Of a DNA stretch of 64,000 nt, positions 17,934 to 26,283 are shown in pieces (positions within the stretch are counted from its first letter, which is position 1; each line of letters opens with the position of its first letter). Made by a program: the position numbers and the translations under genes. The DNA is from Vibrio coralliirubri (GTDB taxonomy: Bacteria > Pseudomonadota > Gammaproteobacteria > Enterobacterales > Vibrionaceae), in the NCBI RefSeq assembly GCF_024347375.1, contig NZ_AP025470.1:1984001-2048000 (forward strand), in the 5' to 3' direction. The notes below the pieces were generated by a model, which saw only the letters and a list, made by a program, of their open reading frames with translations, had not been told where the DNA came from and did no database searches.

Positions 17934-18739
17934 TAGGCTCTCTCCATGACTGATTTAAAACGATTAACCAATGCCATGCGCGTATCCACTAAGTAGCGTG
18001 TGTGTTTACTCTCTGGTTGTGTAAATACCTTTTTGGTCGTTCCATACTCAACGACCTTTCCTTGGTTCATCACCATGACATTGTCGGCGACATGTGACAC
18101 CAAGCTCAGGTCATGGCTAACAAAAATCAAACTGGTTCCAAATTGTTCCCGAACAAATTGCAGCTCTTTGACCACCTCACGCTGCGAAATGTAATCGATC
18201 GCCGTTGTTGGCTCATCTGCAATGATCAACTTCGGCTTCAAGACCAATGCAAGTGCCACCATGATACGTTGTAGCATTCCCCCACTAAGCTCATGCGGAT
18301 ACTTCTTAATCAACTCACGAACCGATTTGAGGTTAACCCGACTCAGAACATCGCAAAACAGATCCAACGCCTCTTTTGTGCTCATTGATTGGTGTTGCTT
18401 TATGGTTTCGACAGCTTGATTACCAATGGTGAACAGTGGATTAAAAGCCGTCATCGGGCTTTGCATGATCATGGAAATCTTTTCACCCCTCAACTGACGA
18501 CGCTGCTTTTGAGGCATTTCAAATAGATTCTCTCCGTCAAACAGTGCATCCCCCGAAATGGAGAATGAGTCATTCAATAACCCATTTATCGCATTACAGG
18601 TTAAGCTCTTTCCGCTCCCCGACTCCCCCAAAATACCCAAGCACTGGTCTTCTTTGAGCGTAAAACTCACATCAGAGACCAACTCTTTAGGTGTTGGCCT
18701 TTTCAACGATACGCTCAGATTTTTAACGTCCAACATCAT
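17933..18739 (-). CDS. nikD: Nickel/peptide-type ABC transporter ATPase NikD-like
   Basis: This second ATPase of 268 residues has Walker A GESGSGKSL, the Q-loop MIMQSPMTAFNPLFTIG, signature LSGGMLQRIMVALAL, Walker B LIIADEPTTAID and the His switch in FVSHDLSLV. It overlaps nikC by 4 bp (ATGA) and nikE by one base, showing tight translational coupling. Together with NikE it forms the ATPase pair of the importer. Confidence 0.78.
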   Translation of the reverse strand: MMLDVKNLSVSLKRPTPKELVSDVSFTLKEDQCLGILGESGSGKSLTCNAINGLLNDSFSISGDALFDGENLFEMPQKQRRQLRGEKISMIMQSPMTAFNPLFTIGNQAVETIKQHQSMSTKEALDLFCDVLSRVNLKSVRELIKKYPHELSGGMLQRIMVALALVLKPKLIIADEPTTAIDYISQREVVKELQFVREQFGTSLIFVSHDLSLVSHVADNVMVMNQGKVVEYGTTKKVFTQPESKHTRYLVDTRMALVNRFKSVMERA

Positions 18740-19560
18740 CTTTGCTCCGTTCTTGGGTCTAACACATCACGTAAAGAGTCACCAAGTAAGTTACAACATG
18801 CGACTACCACCATGATTGCTATCCCTGGGATAACCATCTGTTCAGGGTTAGAGAACAACACTTCTTTGGCATCGCTCAACATAGCTCCCCACTCAGCCGT
18901 TGGTGGTTGAACACCTAAGCCAAGGAAAGACAGGGTCGAGATGCTTAGAATGATCCAGCCTAAATCTAGTGTCGCAAGAATGATGACCTCTGCCGCGATG
19001 TTCGGCGCCAAGTGCTTACGGAAGATGTAGCTTCGCGGCGTCTTCACCGTGCGTGAGTACAAGATATAGTTTTGGTGATTAAACGAAATCACGGAGCTTC
19101 GAACAATACGCACATACCACGCAATTTTTGCAATGAAGTTAGCGATGATAATGTTAAAAATACCCGGCCCCATGATACCAACAATACTCAGCACAATGAT
19201 TTCGTACGGGAATGACAGCATCACCTCACACGCACGCATAATGAGAGAGTCCACTTTGCCACGCATGTAACCAGAAACGACACCAATAAAGCCACCAACT
19301 ACCGCTGTGATCACCATAGTTAACAATGAGTAATACAAGGTAGTACGAATACCAAACAACAAGCGAGAATAGACACATCGCCCTAAGTGATCGGTACCCA
19401 ATGGATACTCCATAGACATCGGCATCATAGAGTTAATCACATCGGCTAAGTTTGGATCGTGCGGTGCTAAATAAGGTGCAAAAGCCCCCATTAAGCAGAT
19501 AGCCGTTAAGATAAACAGACAAACGACGACAGTCTTGTTTGAAACTAGACGTCTTATCAT
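18736..19560 (-). CDS. nikC: ABC transporter permease NikC-like
   Basis: This 274-residue inner-membrane permease of the DppC/NikC type has an N-terminal helix (TVVVCLFILTAICLMGAFAPYLAP) and the motif YPLGTDHLGRCVYSRLLFG, both hallmarks of the subfamily, followed by about five more helices and the cytoplasmic loop contacting the ATPases (YILYSRTVKTPRSYIFRKHL). It overlaps nikB and nikD by 4 bp each. It forms the membrane channel with NikB. Confidence 0.8.
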   Translation of the reverse strand: MIRRLVSNKTVVVCLFILTAICLMGAFAPYLAPHDPNLADVINSMMPMSMEYPLGTDHLGRCVYSRLLFGIRTTLYYSLLTMVITAVVGGFIGVVSGYMRGKVDSLIMRACEVMLSFPYEIIVLSIVGIMGPGIFNIIIANFIAKIAWYVRIVRSSVISFNHQNYILYSRTVKTPRSYIFRKHLAPNIAAEVIILATLDLGWIILSISTLSFLGLGVQPPTAEWGAMLSDAKEVLFSNPEQMVIPGIAIMVVVACCNLLGDSLRDVLDPRTEQR

Positions 19561-20501
19561 GAGTTTTTCGCTCCCGATTTAAGACGGGGATCGACCACCG
19601 TATGTAAGATATCAATCAACAAATTAGAGAGCACAAACAAGCTACCCATGACTAAGATGTAAGCTTGAATGATTGGATAATCTCGGTTGAAAATAGCCGC
19701 CAATGCAAGTCGGCCCAAGCCAGGTATCGCGAAAATACTTTCAATAACCACAGTGCCAGCAATCAAACGAACGATCCCGATACCTAGTGCTGTCATTGAA
19801 GTTTGCAGTGAGTTTTTAAGAAGATGCTTCCAAACGACACTGTGCTCTGAAATTCCGCGAGCGCGCGCGTAATTCACATAGTTGTGATTCATTGAATCCA
19901 GCATAGAGTTACGAATAAGACGGATGTACGTCGCGACATAAGCCATACACAGAGTTACTGACGGCAGGATGAAATGGCTGAAAGTGGTCGCACCGCTGCT
20001 TGGTAACCAATATAGATTGATTGAAAACACCCAAATCAAAATAAAGGCCAACCAGAAGTTAGGCATTGCGGTACTGGCAAAAATGAATACTCGGACGATG
20101 CGATCAAACCAATGATCTTTATACACGGCGCTGAGCACCCCCATCGGGATACTGACACACACCAACAAGATGAGCGATAACCCTGCAAGTTTCAGCGTGT
20201 AAGGGAAGCTTCGTGCAAGCTCCTCAGAAACCAGTCGATTGGTATTGGTGTACGAGATACCAAAGTCGCCTTGTACAGACGATACTAACCAATCGGTATA
20301 ACGGACTAAAAATGGACGGTCTAACCCAAGCTCTAGGCGGATTTCTTCGATGGCTTCTGGACTTGGCGTGGTGTCATTGACACGCAGTGCCACTTCAGCA
20401 GGATCTGCTGGAATAATATTAACTAAGGCGAACGCGATAAAAGAGACAAAGAACAGTGTCACACTCGCACTCAGCAATCGCTTTAGGATGTATTTAGCCA
20501 T
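19557..20501 (-). CDS. nikB: ABC transporter permease NikB-like
   Basis: This 314-residue permease of the DppB/NikB type has the N-terminus MAKYILKRLLSASVTLFFVSF and then LGLDRPFLVRYTDWL in the first periplasmic loop, which are characteristic, and the EAA-type loop YARARGISEHSVVWKHLLKN. It has about six helices. It is separated from nikA by 111 bp that contain a hairpin, while everything downstream overlaps. Confidence 0.8.
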   Translation of the reverse strand: MAKYILKRLLSASVTLFFVSFIAFALVNIIPADPAEVALRVNDTTPSPEAIEEIRLELGLDRPFLVRYTDWLVSSVQGDFGISYTNTNRLVSEELARSFPYTLKLAGLSLILLVCVSIPMGVLSAVYKDHWFDRIVRVFIFASTAMPNFWLAFILIWVFSINLYWLPSSGATTFSHFILPSVTLCMAYVATYIRLIRNSMLDSMNHNYVNYARARGISEHSVVWKHLLKNSLQTSMTALGIGIVRLIAGTVVIESIFAIPGLGRLALAAIFNRDYPIIQAYILVMGSLFVLSNLLIDILHTVVDPRLKSGAKNS

Positions 20502-20537
20502 TCGGTTACTTTCTTAATGTAAAACAGTAAGCAAAAA

Positions 20538-20565
20538 GACTGACACCCCAAAAAGAGCGTCAGTC
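20538..20565 (-). terminator. Intercistronic hairpin between nikA and nikB
   Basis: The stem GACTGAC / GTCAGTC with a 14-nt loop is followed on the minus strand by TTTTTG. It resembles a leaky terminator placed just after the binding-protein gene, a common way to make more binding protein than permease. Confidence 0.6.
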
Positions 20566-20612
20566 ATAAGCGAGTCAGTTGTAAAAGGAAACAGACAAGG
20601 AGTATCTATTAC

Positions 20613-22199
20613 TTACTTTACTGACATACGTTGAAGTGGGATTTCAAATTGAGACGGGTTAAAACCAACACCTTCTACACGCTTGTTGAATACCGCACGG
20701 TTTTGCTCGTAGCTGATCGGAATGTAGATTGCTTGCTCGTGCAGTGTTTTCAGTACATACGTGTAATGCTCTTGACGTTTAGTCTCATCAATTGCTTCCA
20801 GCGCTTCTAAGATGTGGTTATCGATCTCAGCTTTCTGTGGCATGCCTTGTTGCGCAGCGTAATCGCCATATACCGGTTTACGCATACCACCAAGGAACGA
20901 TTGAGGATCGTAAGGTGTACCCCAAGAAATATTGAACGACAGGTCAAACTCACCTTGTTTCAGGCGATCGCGGTGTGCTTGCTCTTCTTCACCAACGATG
21001 TTCATTTTCAGTCCAACCTTCGACCATTCACTTTGTAAGTACTGTGCAATGGTACGCTCTACAACTTTGTCACTGTCATAAGAAAGCGTGATTTCAAATG
21101 GTTTGCCGTCCAACTTACGAGTCTTACCGTCTTTCTTCCAACCGGCTTCATCCAACAGTTTTTCAGCTTGAGCAACGTCATATTGGTATGGTGTCAGTTC
21201 GATATTGGCGTAAGGAACATTCTTCGCAAGCAAAGTGTCAGCCGGCTTTTCTAAGCCCAACATGATGCGTTCTGCGATGATTGATTTGTTGGTAAGGTGG
21301 CTTAGTGCTTGACGAACTCGAGTATCACTTAGGTTTTCGCTAGTCGAGTTCAAGATCAACATACGTGTCGATACTGGTTCAGAAAGCTCTGTGCCAAAAC
21401 GCGGATCTTTCTCAAACTGTTTGTATGACTGCGCGCTCACAAGTTGTAGGCCGTAAACCATATCGATTTCGCCACTGCGTAGTGAAAGTAAGCGCGATTG
21501 ATTGTCTGGAATTACCTTTGCCACGATCTTATCGGCTTGTGGTTGCTCACCCCAGTAGTTTTCGTTTCGCTCGAACGTTGCACGTTGGTCAACCACGTTT
21601 TCTGTCAACACATAGCTACCTGTGCCTACATAACAGCTAGCGCCATTCTTGGTGGTTCCGTCTTTAAAACATTCTGGAGAAAGGAAACGAAACGGACGAG
21701 TTACGCCAAGCTCAACAAGGAATGGATAGTATGATTCAGCAAACTCAACCTCAATTGTGTGGCTATCTACCACTCTGACACTCTCTTTGCCTGTCTTCTC
21801 AATTTCCACCATCAGGCGGATAGATTCAAGCCATGTATGGCGATTAGCGTTATCCAACAGCGCATCGAAGTTCGCTTTCACAACATTCGCGTCAAACGGC
21901 TTACCATCAGAAAACGTGACATCATCACGTAATTTAAATGTATAGGTTTTACCATCCTCTGAAGTGCTCCAGCTTTTCGCCAACCAAGGTTCAAGAACAC
22001 CGTTTTCACCAAGATGTACTAGCCCTTCAAAGATAAGGTTTTGTGCAAAGATCTCTCCGCCATAAAGGTGTGGGGTTAGATCTCGGATATCACGATAGTT
22101 TGCAAAAGTAAGAGTACTCTCTTCAGCAAACGCATTTTGAACAGGTATAACAGCAGAAGCAGCAACGGCTACAGTAGCGATAAGTTTTTTAAACGGCAT
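20613..22199 (-). CDS. nikA: Periplasmic substrate-binding protein NikA-like
   Basis: This solute-binding protein of 528 residues has a signal peptide (1-25, ending NAFA). It resembles E. coli NikA along its length: LTPHLYGGEIFAQNLIFEGL, PWLAKSWSTSEDGKTYTF, YYPFLVELGVTRPFRF, RNENYWGE, WGTPYDPQSFLGGMR and IYIPISYE. The Arg in RPFRF that contacts bound metal-chelate in NikA is kept, but where E. coli has the ligand His416 (context FHRTWG, from memory) this protein has Asn423. A strong Fur-like box lies just upstream. It probably binds a metal chelate, nickel or another metal; a peptide ligand is not excluded. Confidence 0.78.
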   Translation of the reverse strand: MPFKKLIATVAVAASAVIPVQNAFAEESTLTFANYRDIRDLTPHLYGGEIFAQNLIFEGLVHLGENGVLEPWLAKSWSTSEDGKTYTFKLRDDVTFSDGKPFDANVVKANFDALLDNANRHTWLESIRLMVEIEKTGKESVRVVDSHTIEVEFAESYYPFLVELGVTRPFRFLSPECFKDGTTKNGASCYVGTGSYVLTENVVDQRATFERNENYWGEQPQADKIVAKVIPDNQSRLLSLRSGEIDMVYGLQLVSAQSYKQFEKDPRFGTELSEPVSTRMLILNSTSENLSDTRVRQALSHLTNKSIIAERIMLGLEKPADTLLAKNVPYANIELTPYQYDVAQAEKLLDEAGWKKDGKTRKLDGKPFEITLSYDSDKVVERTIAQYLQSEWSKVGLKMNIVGEEEQAHRDRLKQGEFDLSFNISWGTPYDPQSFLGGMRKPVYGDYAAQQGMPQKAEIDNHILEALEAIDETKRQEHYTYVLKTLHEQAIYIPISYEQNRAVFNKRVEGVGFNPSQFEIPLQRMSVK

Positions 22200-22216
22200 A
22201 AATAAACCTTAATGGT

Positions 22217-22235
22217 AATGATAATTATTATAATT
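22217..22235 (-). promoter_or_regulatory. Fur-box-like operator upstream of nikA
   Basis: The 7-1-7 dyad TGATAAT-T-ATTATAA matches the Fur consensus TGATAAT-N-ATTATCA at 13 of 14 positions. It sits about 18-36 bp upstream of the nikA ATG, where bound repressor would block transcription. This suggests iron (or ferrous-like metal) control of the whole nikABCDE unit. Confidence 0.7.
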
Positions 22236-22504
22236 AACTAATTTGATAGTACTATAACGATAAATATCATCAAGAGTTAGTGACACATTCATTTTTCTTA
22301 TTGCTCGTTTCAACAATAAGAAAAATATCGTTAGAAAGTTTGGTGATGAATTCGTTTCTTCTATTCAGTGCGGTGACAACAAGACGGCGTATATCCCCTA
22401 ATCATGTTGCCAACGAAAGCCACATATAGCCGCAGAACACATAGACGTCTTGATGACGAATAGATGCGACGCTGATGGACTAATAGATAACGATATTTTT
22501 GAGG

Positions 22505-22756
22505 CTAAACGTATGGAGGCGAACGTGTACGAGGCAGTTCATATACAGAGAGTGAACCCGATAAGCACGTAAGCTTGTTATATATAGGCGCTTGGGTTTT
22601 GGTAGTGATAGGAAAATAACCACTGTGAATCGCACTTTGTACCGCGTCATAAACAGCGCAATGATGCTGAGCGTGTACCTCTTCTCCCATTTCTAATTGG
22701 TGCACGATCGACGAGATGTTCAAGCTTATTGGAAGCATGAATAACGCCAAAATCAA
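22505..22756 (-). CDS. Small His-rich membrane-anchored Vibrio protein (DUF2607-like)
   Basis: This short protein has an N-terminal hydrophobic segment and then SIVHQLEMGEEVHAQHHC, a His/Cys cluster that could bind metal. The HQL...HHC pattern recalls small Vibrio proteins of the DUF2607 kind (from memory, unverified). The start is uncertain: TTG at 22756 gives 83 residues; an in-frame CTG at 22792 would add 12 residues (LNFLSRTANRTL) and make a better signal-anchor; the first ATG is at 22738. It lies between the nik operon and btuCD, and its upstream region has a weaker Fur-like site. Confidence 0.5.
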   Translation of the reverse strand: MILALFMLPISLNISSIVHQLEMGEEVHAQHHCAVYDAVQSAIHSGYFPITTKTQAPIYNKLTCLSGSLSVYELPRTRSPPYV

Positions 22757-22876
22757 TAATGTGCGATTAGCAGTGCGAGAGAGAAAATTCAGAGTTTAAG
22801 CCCTATCGAGAGATTTCTAGGGAGGTTAACACCGATAAATATGCAATTTATGTATCTAGATCAAATTAATATCACT

Positions 22877-22895
22877 AATCGCAATCATTCTCATC
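22877..22895 (-). promoter_or_regulatory. Possible weaker Fur-like site
   Basis: AATCGCAATCATTCTCATC resembles a Fur site of the form AATGATAATCATTCTCATT at 14-15 of 19 positions. It lies about 85-120 bp upstream of the His-rich protein start, reading on the minus strand. Suggestive only. Confidence 0.35.
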
Positions 22896-22973
22896 ACTAT
22901 ATGAAATGAGAGCAATGACAAACCAAAATCAGCGTAAATGCTTCTAATCATTTATAAATTAGTGATATGTGAC

Positions 22974-23047
22974 AGAAGAGTATTCGAGCGAATACAACAG
23001 GGTGCCTAAAACCTTCAAACAGGCAGTCCCGATTCAAAGGCTCTTCT
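22974..23047. other. Compact inverted-repeat element of unknown role
   Basis: The ends AGAAGAG (22974-22980) and CTCTTCT (23041-23047) pair perfectly. Inside are the hairpin GTATTC-GAGC-GAATAC (22980-22995) and the pair TGCCT / AGGCA (23003-23007, 23021-23025). This gives a closed three-way-junction-like fold of 74 nt between btuD and the His-rich gene. It could be a structured leader, a processed RNA or the 3' end of the btuCD transcript. Confidence 0.4.
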
Positions 23048-23112
23048 CCTAGAAAGTGTCCATCATGTTATAAAAAGTAACGTTATCAGAAGCTACGTTA
23101 TGAAAGGCGACG

Positions 23113-23871
23113 TTACTCGAAGACTAGATAGGTTTGACCATCTACAGAAATGCTTTTCACTTGTGTGTTAAACACAGACTCAAGTTGCTTAGGGGTAAGC
23201 ACTTGAGCAGCTGTGCCAGATGCTTGGAGTACACCTTTGTCGAGCAACAACACTTGGTCTGCGTGTCTTAGTGTTCTGTTCAAATCATGGTTAGCCATGA
23301 TCACGGCGATGCCCTTCTCTGCCACTCGTTCGATGAGCTTGTATAACAAGGCTTCTTGAGCAATATCCAGTGGAGCTGCGGGTTCGTCGAGGATCAGCAG
23401 CTTTGCGTAAGGATTAAGTGTCGGCCAGATTTGCAGACACATGCCCGCCAAGCGAACGCGTTGCCATTCACCACCAGACAGTGTCTGAATGGAACGATGA
23501 AGTTTGTCTACAATGTCTAGCATCTGGCTGATTTCTTCCAAAGCTGCGTTGATTTCAGTATCAAGGCCGTGTGAGGAGCTTGGCAGTGACAACGCAAGAT
23601 ATTGGAACACTTCTAAGTTGAAGGCTGGCCTTGCGCTTTGGCACAAGTAAGCACGATGCAATGATAAATCTTGTAAAGACAGCTCCGACAAATCCTGCCC
23701 GTCGATCTTTATATCGCCTTTGTAACCATCACCAATGCCAGATATCGCTTCGAGTAAGGTACTTTTACCGCTGCCATTAGGGCCGATAACGTGAGTCACC
23801 TGCCCTTGCTTGAGCTCAAATGATAGCGGTAATAAACGAGCGCCGACGCTCAGGCTCTTAATTTGAATCAT
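23113..23871 (-). CDS. btuD: Vitamin B12 ABC transporter ATPase
   Basis: This 252-residue ATP-binding protein has Walker [10 protein letters not shown], the signature [20 protein letters not shown] (the extended form typical of BtuD), Walker [13 protein letters not shown] and the switch His in [14 protein letters not shown]. Its start overlaps the end of btuC by 14 bp. With BtuC it imports cobalamin and cobinamide delivered by BtuF; no btuF or btuB is present in the window. The cob salvage genes 5 kb away fit the same supply route. Confidence 0.9.
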   Translation of the reverse strand: MIQIKSLSVGARLLPLSFELKQGQVTHVIGPNGSGKSTLLEAISGIGDGYKGDIKIDGQDLSELSLQDLSLHRAYLCQSARPAFNLEVFQYLALSLPSSSHGLDTEINAALEEISQMLDIVDKLHRSIQTLSGGEWQRVRLAGMCLQIWPTLNPYAKLLILDEPAAPLDIAQEALLYKLIERVAEKGIAVIMANHDLNRTLRHADQVLLLDKGVLQASGTAAQVLTPKQLESVFNTQVKSISVDGQTYLVFE

Positions 23872-24853
23872 GATTTTTAATTAACATCCAAATGAAGATA
23901 GGCGCACCGATACTGGTGGTCATCACACCCAAAGGTAATTCTGCAGAATCGAGTAATGTACGCGCGCAAATATCAGCAAACACCAACAACGCAGCGCCAG
24001 CAACAGCAGACAAAGGAAGAAGGTATTTGTTATCAGTACCAATCGCTAAACGCAATAAGTGTGGCACAACCAAGCCAACAAAGCTGATCACGCCACCTAA
24101 AGCTACCGCGCAGCCGACTAAAATAGACACAGCGAAAATTAGACGCCAACGTAATCTCGGAACGTTCACACCCAGTTGCGCGGCATGCGTTTCGCCAATC
24201 ATTAGTTTGTCTAGCTTGCTACCTTGTAGACACAGCCAAATAATCACGGGGATCATCACTAACGTAAGCGAGTGTTGATACCAAGTTACGCCACCTAAGC
24301 TGCCCATCAGCCAATACATCAACAAGCGTAGGCTTAAGTCATCACTAAAATAGAACGCCCATGTCACCATCGCGCCAGAAAGAATACCTAACGCGACACC
24401 CACCAGCAGTAATTTAGCCGTGGTGAGTCGCATCGTTTTGACCATGCTCACCAGAATCACGGTGAAACAGAGTGACCCTAAAACGGCGGCAATCATGAAC
24501 AGTTCTGGAGTTGGAGCAAACGGCAAGAAGAACAGCACGATCACCATGGCCAAACTTGCGCCACCGGAAATACCAAGCACGCCGGGTTCAGCTAATACGT
24601 TACCGAGTAAGACTTGTAAGCTTGCGCCAGATACGGCTAACCCAGCCCCGATAGCAATCGCTGCTAATAATCGAGGTAAGCGTAAATCAATCAGTAGTTT
24701 TTGTTCTAACGTGGACAATGTGCCCAGAGGGGAAATGAAAAGATCGCCAACCATTAGGTAAATCGCACTCAGCGCGACAAGCAGTGCTGCCATCAGATAA
24801 ATGGCTCGGGTCCATTTACGCTGTTTTTGGTGAAGAAGTTGTTGGAAATCCAT
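23858..24853 (-). CDS. btuC: Vitamin B12 ABC transporter permease
   Basis: This permease of 331 residues of the FecCD/BtuC family has about ten helices. Landmarks are [61 protein letters not shown] and the last region [21 protein letters not shown], all close to E. coli BtuC. It is first in the btuC-btuD pair. I looked for a cobalamin riboswitch in the 130 bp upstream and saw no B12-box sequence there. Confidence 0.92.
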   Translation of the reverse strand: MDFQQLLHQKQRKWTRAIYLMAALLVALSAIYLMVGDLFISPLGTLSTLEQKLLIDLRLPRLLAAIAIGAGLAVSGASLQVLLGNVLAEPGVLGISGGASLAMVIVLFFLPFAPTPELFMIAAVLGSLCFTVILVSMVKTMRLTTAKLLLVGVALGILSGAMVTWAFYFSDDLSLRLLMYWLMGSLGGVTWYQHSLTLVMIPVIIWLCLQGSKLDKLMIGETHAAQLGVNVPRLRWRLIFAVSILVGCAVALGGVISFVGLVVPHLLRLAIGTDNKYLLPLSAVAGAALLVFADICARTLLDSAELPLGVMTTSIGAPIFIWMLIKNHDSN

Positions 24854-24907
24854 ATCAAGCTACTTTGAAATTGTTCGCGTAACCTTACCTGTATCCCTAA
24901 ATAAACT

Positions 24908-24935
24908 CAAGGCTCACACCGTAATGTGAACCTTG
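24908..24935 (-). terminator. Likely terminator after astE
   Basis: On the minus strand the stem CAAGGTTCACA pairs with its near-complement through one G-U pair, with a 6-nt loop, and is followed by AGTTTATTT. It lies 51 bp beyond the astE stop. Confidence 0.6.
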
Positions 24936-24986
24936 ATATTTCAACCAGTTGAGCGGTTGTTTTGCTCGCTTTAACCCGGCTCGGTA

Positions 24987-26015
24987 TTAATCGTACACAA
25001 GCTGACCATGGTCGAATCGTGTTTCAACTTCGCACACCATTAAGGCCGCTCGTTGACCGATAGCCACGTTACGATTTGGGAATACCACCGCTTCGTTTTC
25101 ATTCTTCGCCATCAATGGCTTATCACCATCATGACCAAACACTTCACCGTGCTTGAACGCCGTAAAGTTCTCTACGTCATCAGAGAACATGAAATCAAAG
25201 TCATCGTGCAAACGAACAATGGTTCGGCTTACGCGATATGTAATGGTTTTCTTCGGCAAATGCTCTGGTTCTATTTCAGCAATCAGATTGCGCATAGCCA
25301 AATCGAAAGCCGTTAGCTTATCAAGTTGGTTCTCACCAATTCTTGCAACCTGCCCTAGCTCCATTGTCAGTGCTTGCGCTTCAAAGTTTTCAGCGCTGTA
25401 CCAACTGAAGGTGCTGGTTGGTGCATTCGACAGCAACACAGCTTCAACGTGAGCACTGTTGATGAAATCGAAAAGCTCCTTGTTGCGTACTTCGTGGCGA
25501 ACCTTAGGGCTCACAGCGAACGAGTAATGCTTAGACAAACGGATCGCACAGTGCAGATCTAAGTGCCAACGAGTGGCAGGTACCGTTTCCTTGTAAAACT
25601 CAGTAACCAAGTACTTAAGGTTCTTTGCTATATCCACTTCTCGATTACTTTCGTGCTGTTTTTCATCAAACAGACGGTTCATATTCACATCAAGAAAACG
25701 AGTATGCGCGTTGGTTGCTTCCGGGTGAGCAATGATGAATAAACATCTTGCTGTCACGACTTGGAAGCCTGTTTCAATATCCTCAATGAGCTTATCAATC
25801 AGCTCCATTGGTGAAGTTTCGTCGCCATGAACACCTGTTGAAAAGATGATGTTCTTGGTTTCAGAATTGTACTCTGCGGGAATCACTTCCAATACACCGC
25901 GTTGATGAAGCTTAATTTGAACACCGTTACTCAGTACGGTCTGTCCTGCAACCACTTCTTGCTCAAGATCTAGGCTGTCAAAAAGAAATGATTGGCGAAA
26001 GAGGGTCTTCGTCAT
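24987..26015 (-). CDS. astE: Succinylglutamate desuccinylase
   Basis: AstE performs the last step of the AST arginine pathway, splitting N-succinylglutamate into succinate and glutamate. It has 342 residues. Zinc ligands appear in STGVHGDETSPMELI and WHLDLHCAIR, and the catalytic Glu in TMELGQVARIGEN. The other ast genes are not adjacent, as is usual in Vibrio where astE often stands apart. It is monocistronic between btuC and the peptidase gene, with terminators on both sides. Confidence 0.93.
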   Translation of the reverse strand: MTKTLFRQSFLFDSLDLEQEVVAGQTVLSNGVQIKLHQRGVLEVIPAEYNSETKNIIFSTGVHGDETSPMELIDKLIEDIETGFQVVTARCLFIIAHPEATNAHTRFLDVNMNRLFDEKQHESNREVDIAKNLKYLVTEFYKETVPATRWHLDLHCAIRLSKHYSFAVSPKVRHEVRNKELFDFINSAHVEAVLLSNAPTSTFSWYSAENFEAQALTMELGQVARIGENQLDKLTAFDLAMRNLIAEIEPEHLPKKTITYRVSRTIVRLHDDFDFMFSDDVENFTAFKHGEVFGHDGDKPLMAKNENEAVVFPNRNVAIGQRAALMVCEVETRFDHGQLVYD

Positions 26016-26228
26016 GCGCTACTCCTTAATTGCACGGCCGTATGTTAATAAATTGTACATAGAAATTGTGTTGCTAGGATCGCACTTATCAATAGAAACT
26101 CCGTTATCACTCACAAATACTACCCATATATTTTTGTATTACCTGCTGATTTTACTAACCGACATCTGTTCCAAATAACTTTCTCTATTTAGAGCAGCTT
26201 TTGGTTGTCTCTGGTCATCTCAGCAAGA

Positions 26229-26258
26229 TAAGAGCCACGTAAGCTAACACAGCTCTTA
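26229..26258 (-). terminator. Terminator after oligoendopeptidase F gene
   Basis: The hairpin TAAGAGC / GCTCTTA, extended by partly paired bases, lies 26 bp beyond the stop codon on the minus strand. Confidence 0.55.
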
Positions 26259-26283
26259 CCTGCCATGAACAGATTGAGATCAA

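Noticed and set aside
17151..20501. Oligopeptide (Opp/Dpp/Sap) transporter instead of Nik type
   Set aside because: The permeases and ATPases alone cannot decide, but the binding protein follows NikA segments (RPFRF, WGTPYDP) more closely than DppA or OppA; kept as an alternative only.
22974..23047. tRNA-like length and 7-bp acceptor-like pairing
   Set aside because: The internal arms do not fit: no D-loop GG, no anticodon arm of five pairs, and the stretch resembling a T-loop lacks complementary stems.
24854..24986. Cobalamin riboswitch expected upstream of btuC
   Set aside because: No B12-box-like sequence or the usual conserved GC-rich core is visible; the only structure is a hairpin fitting an astE terminator.
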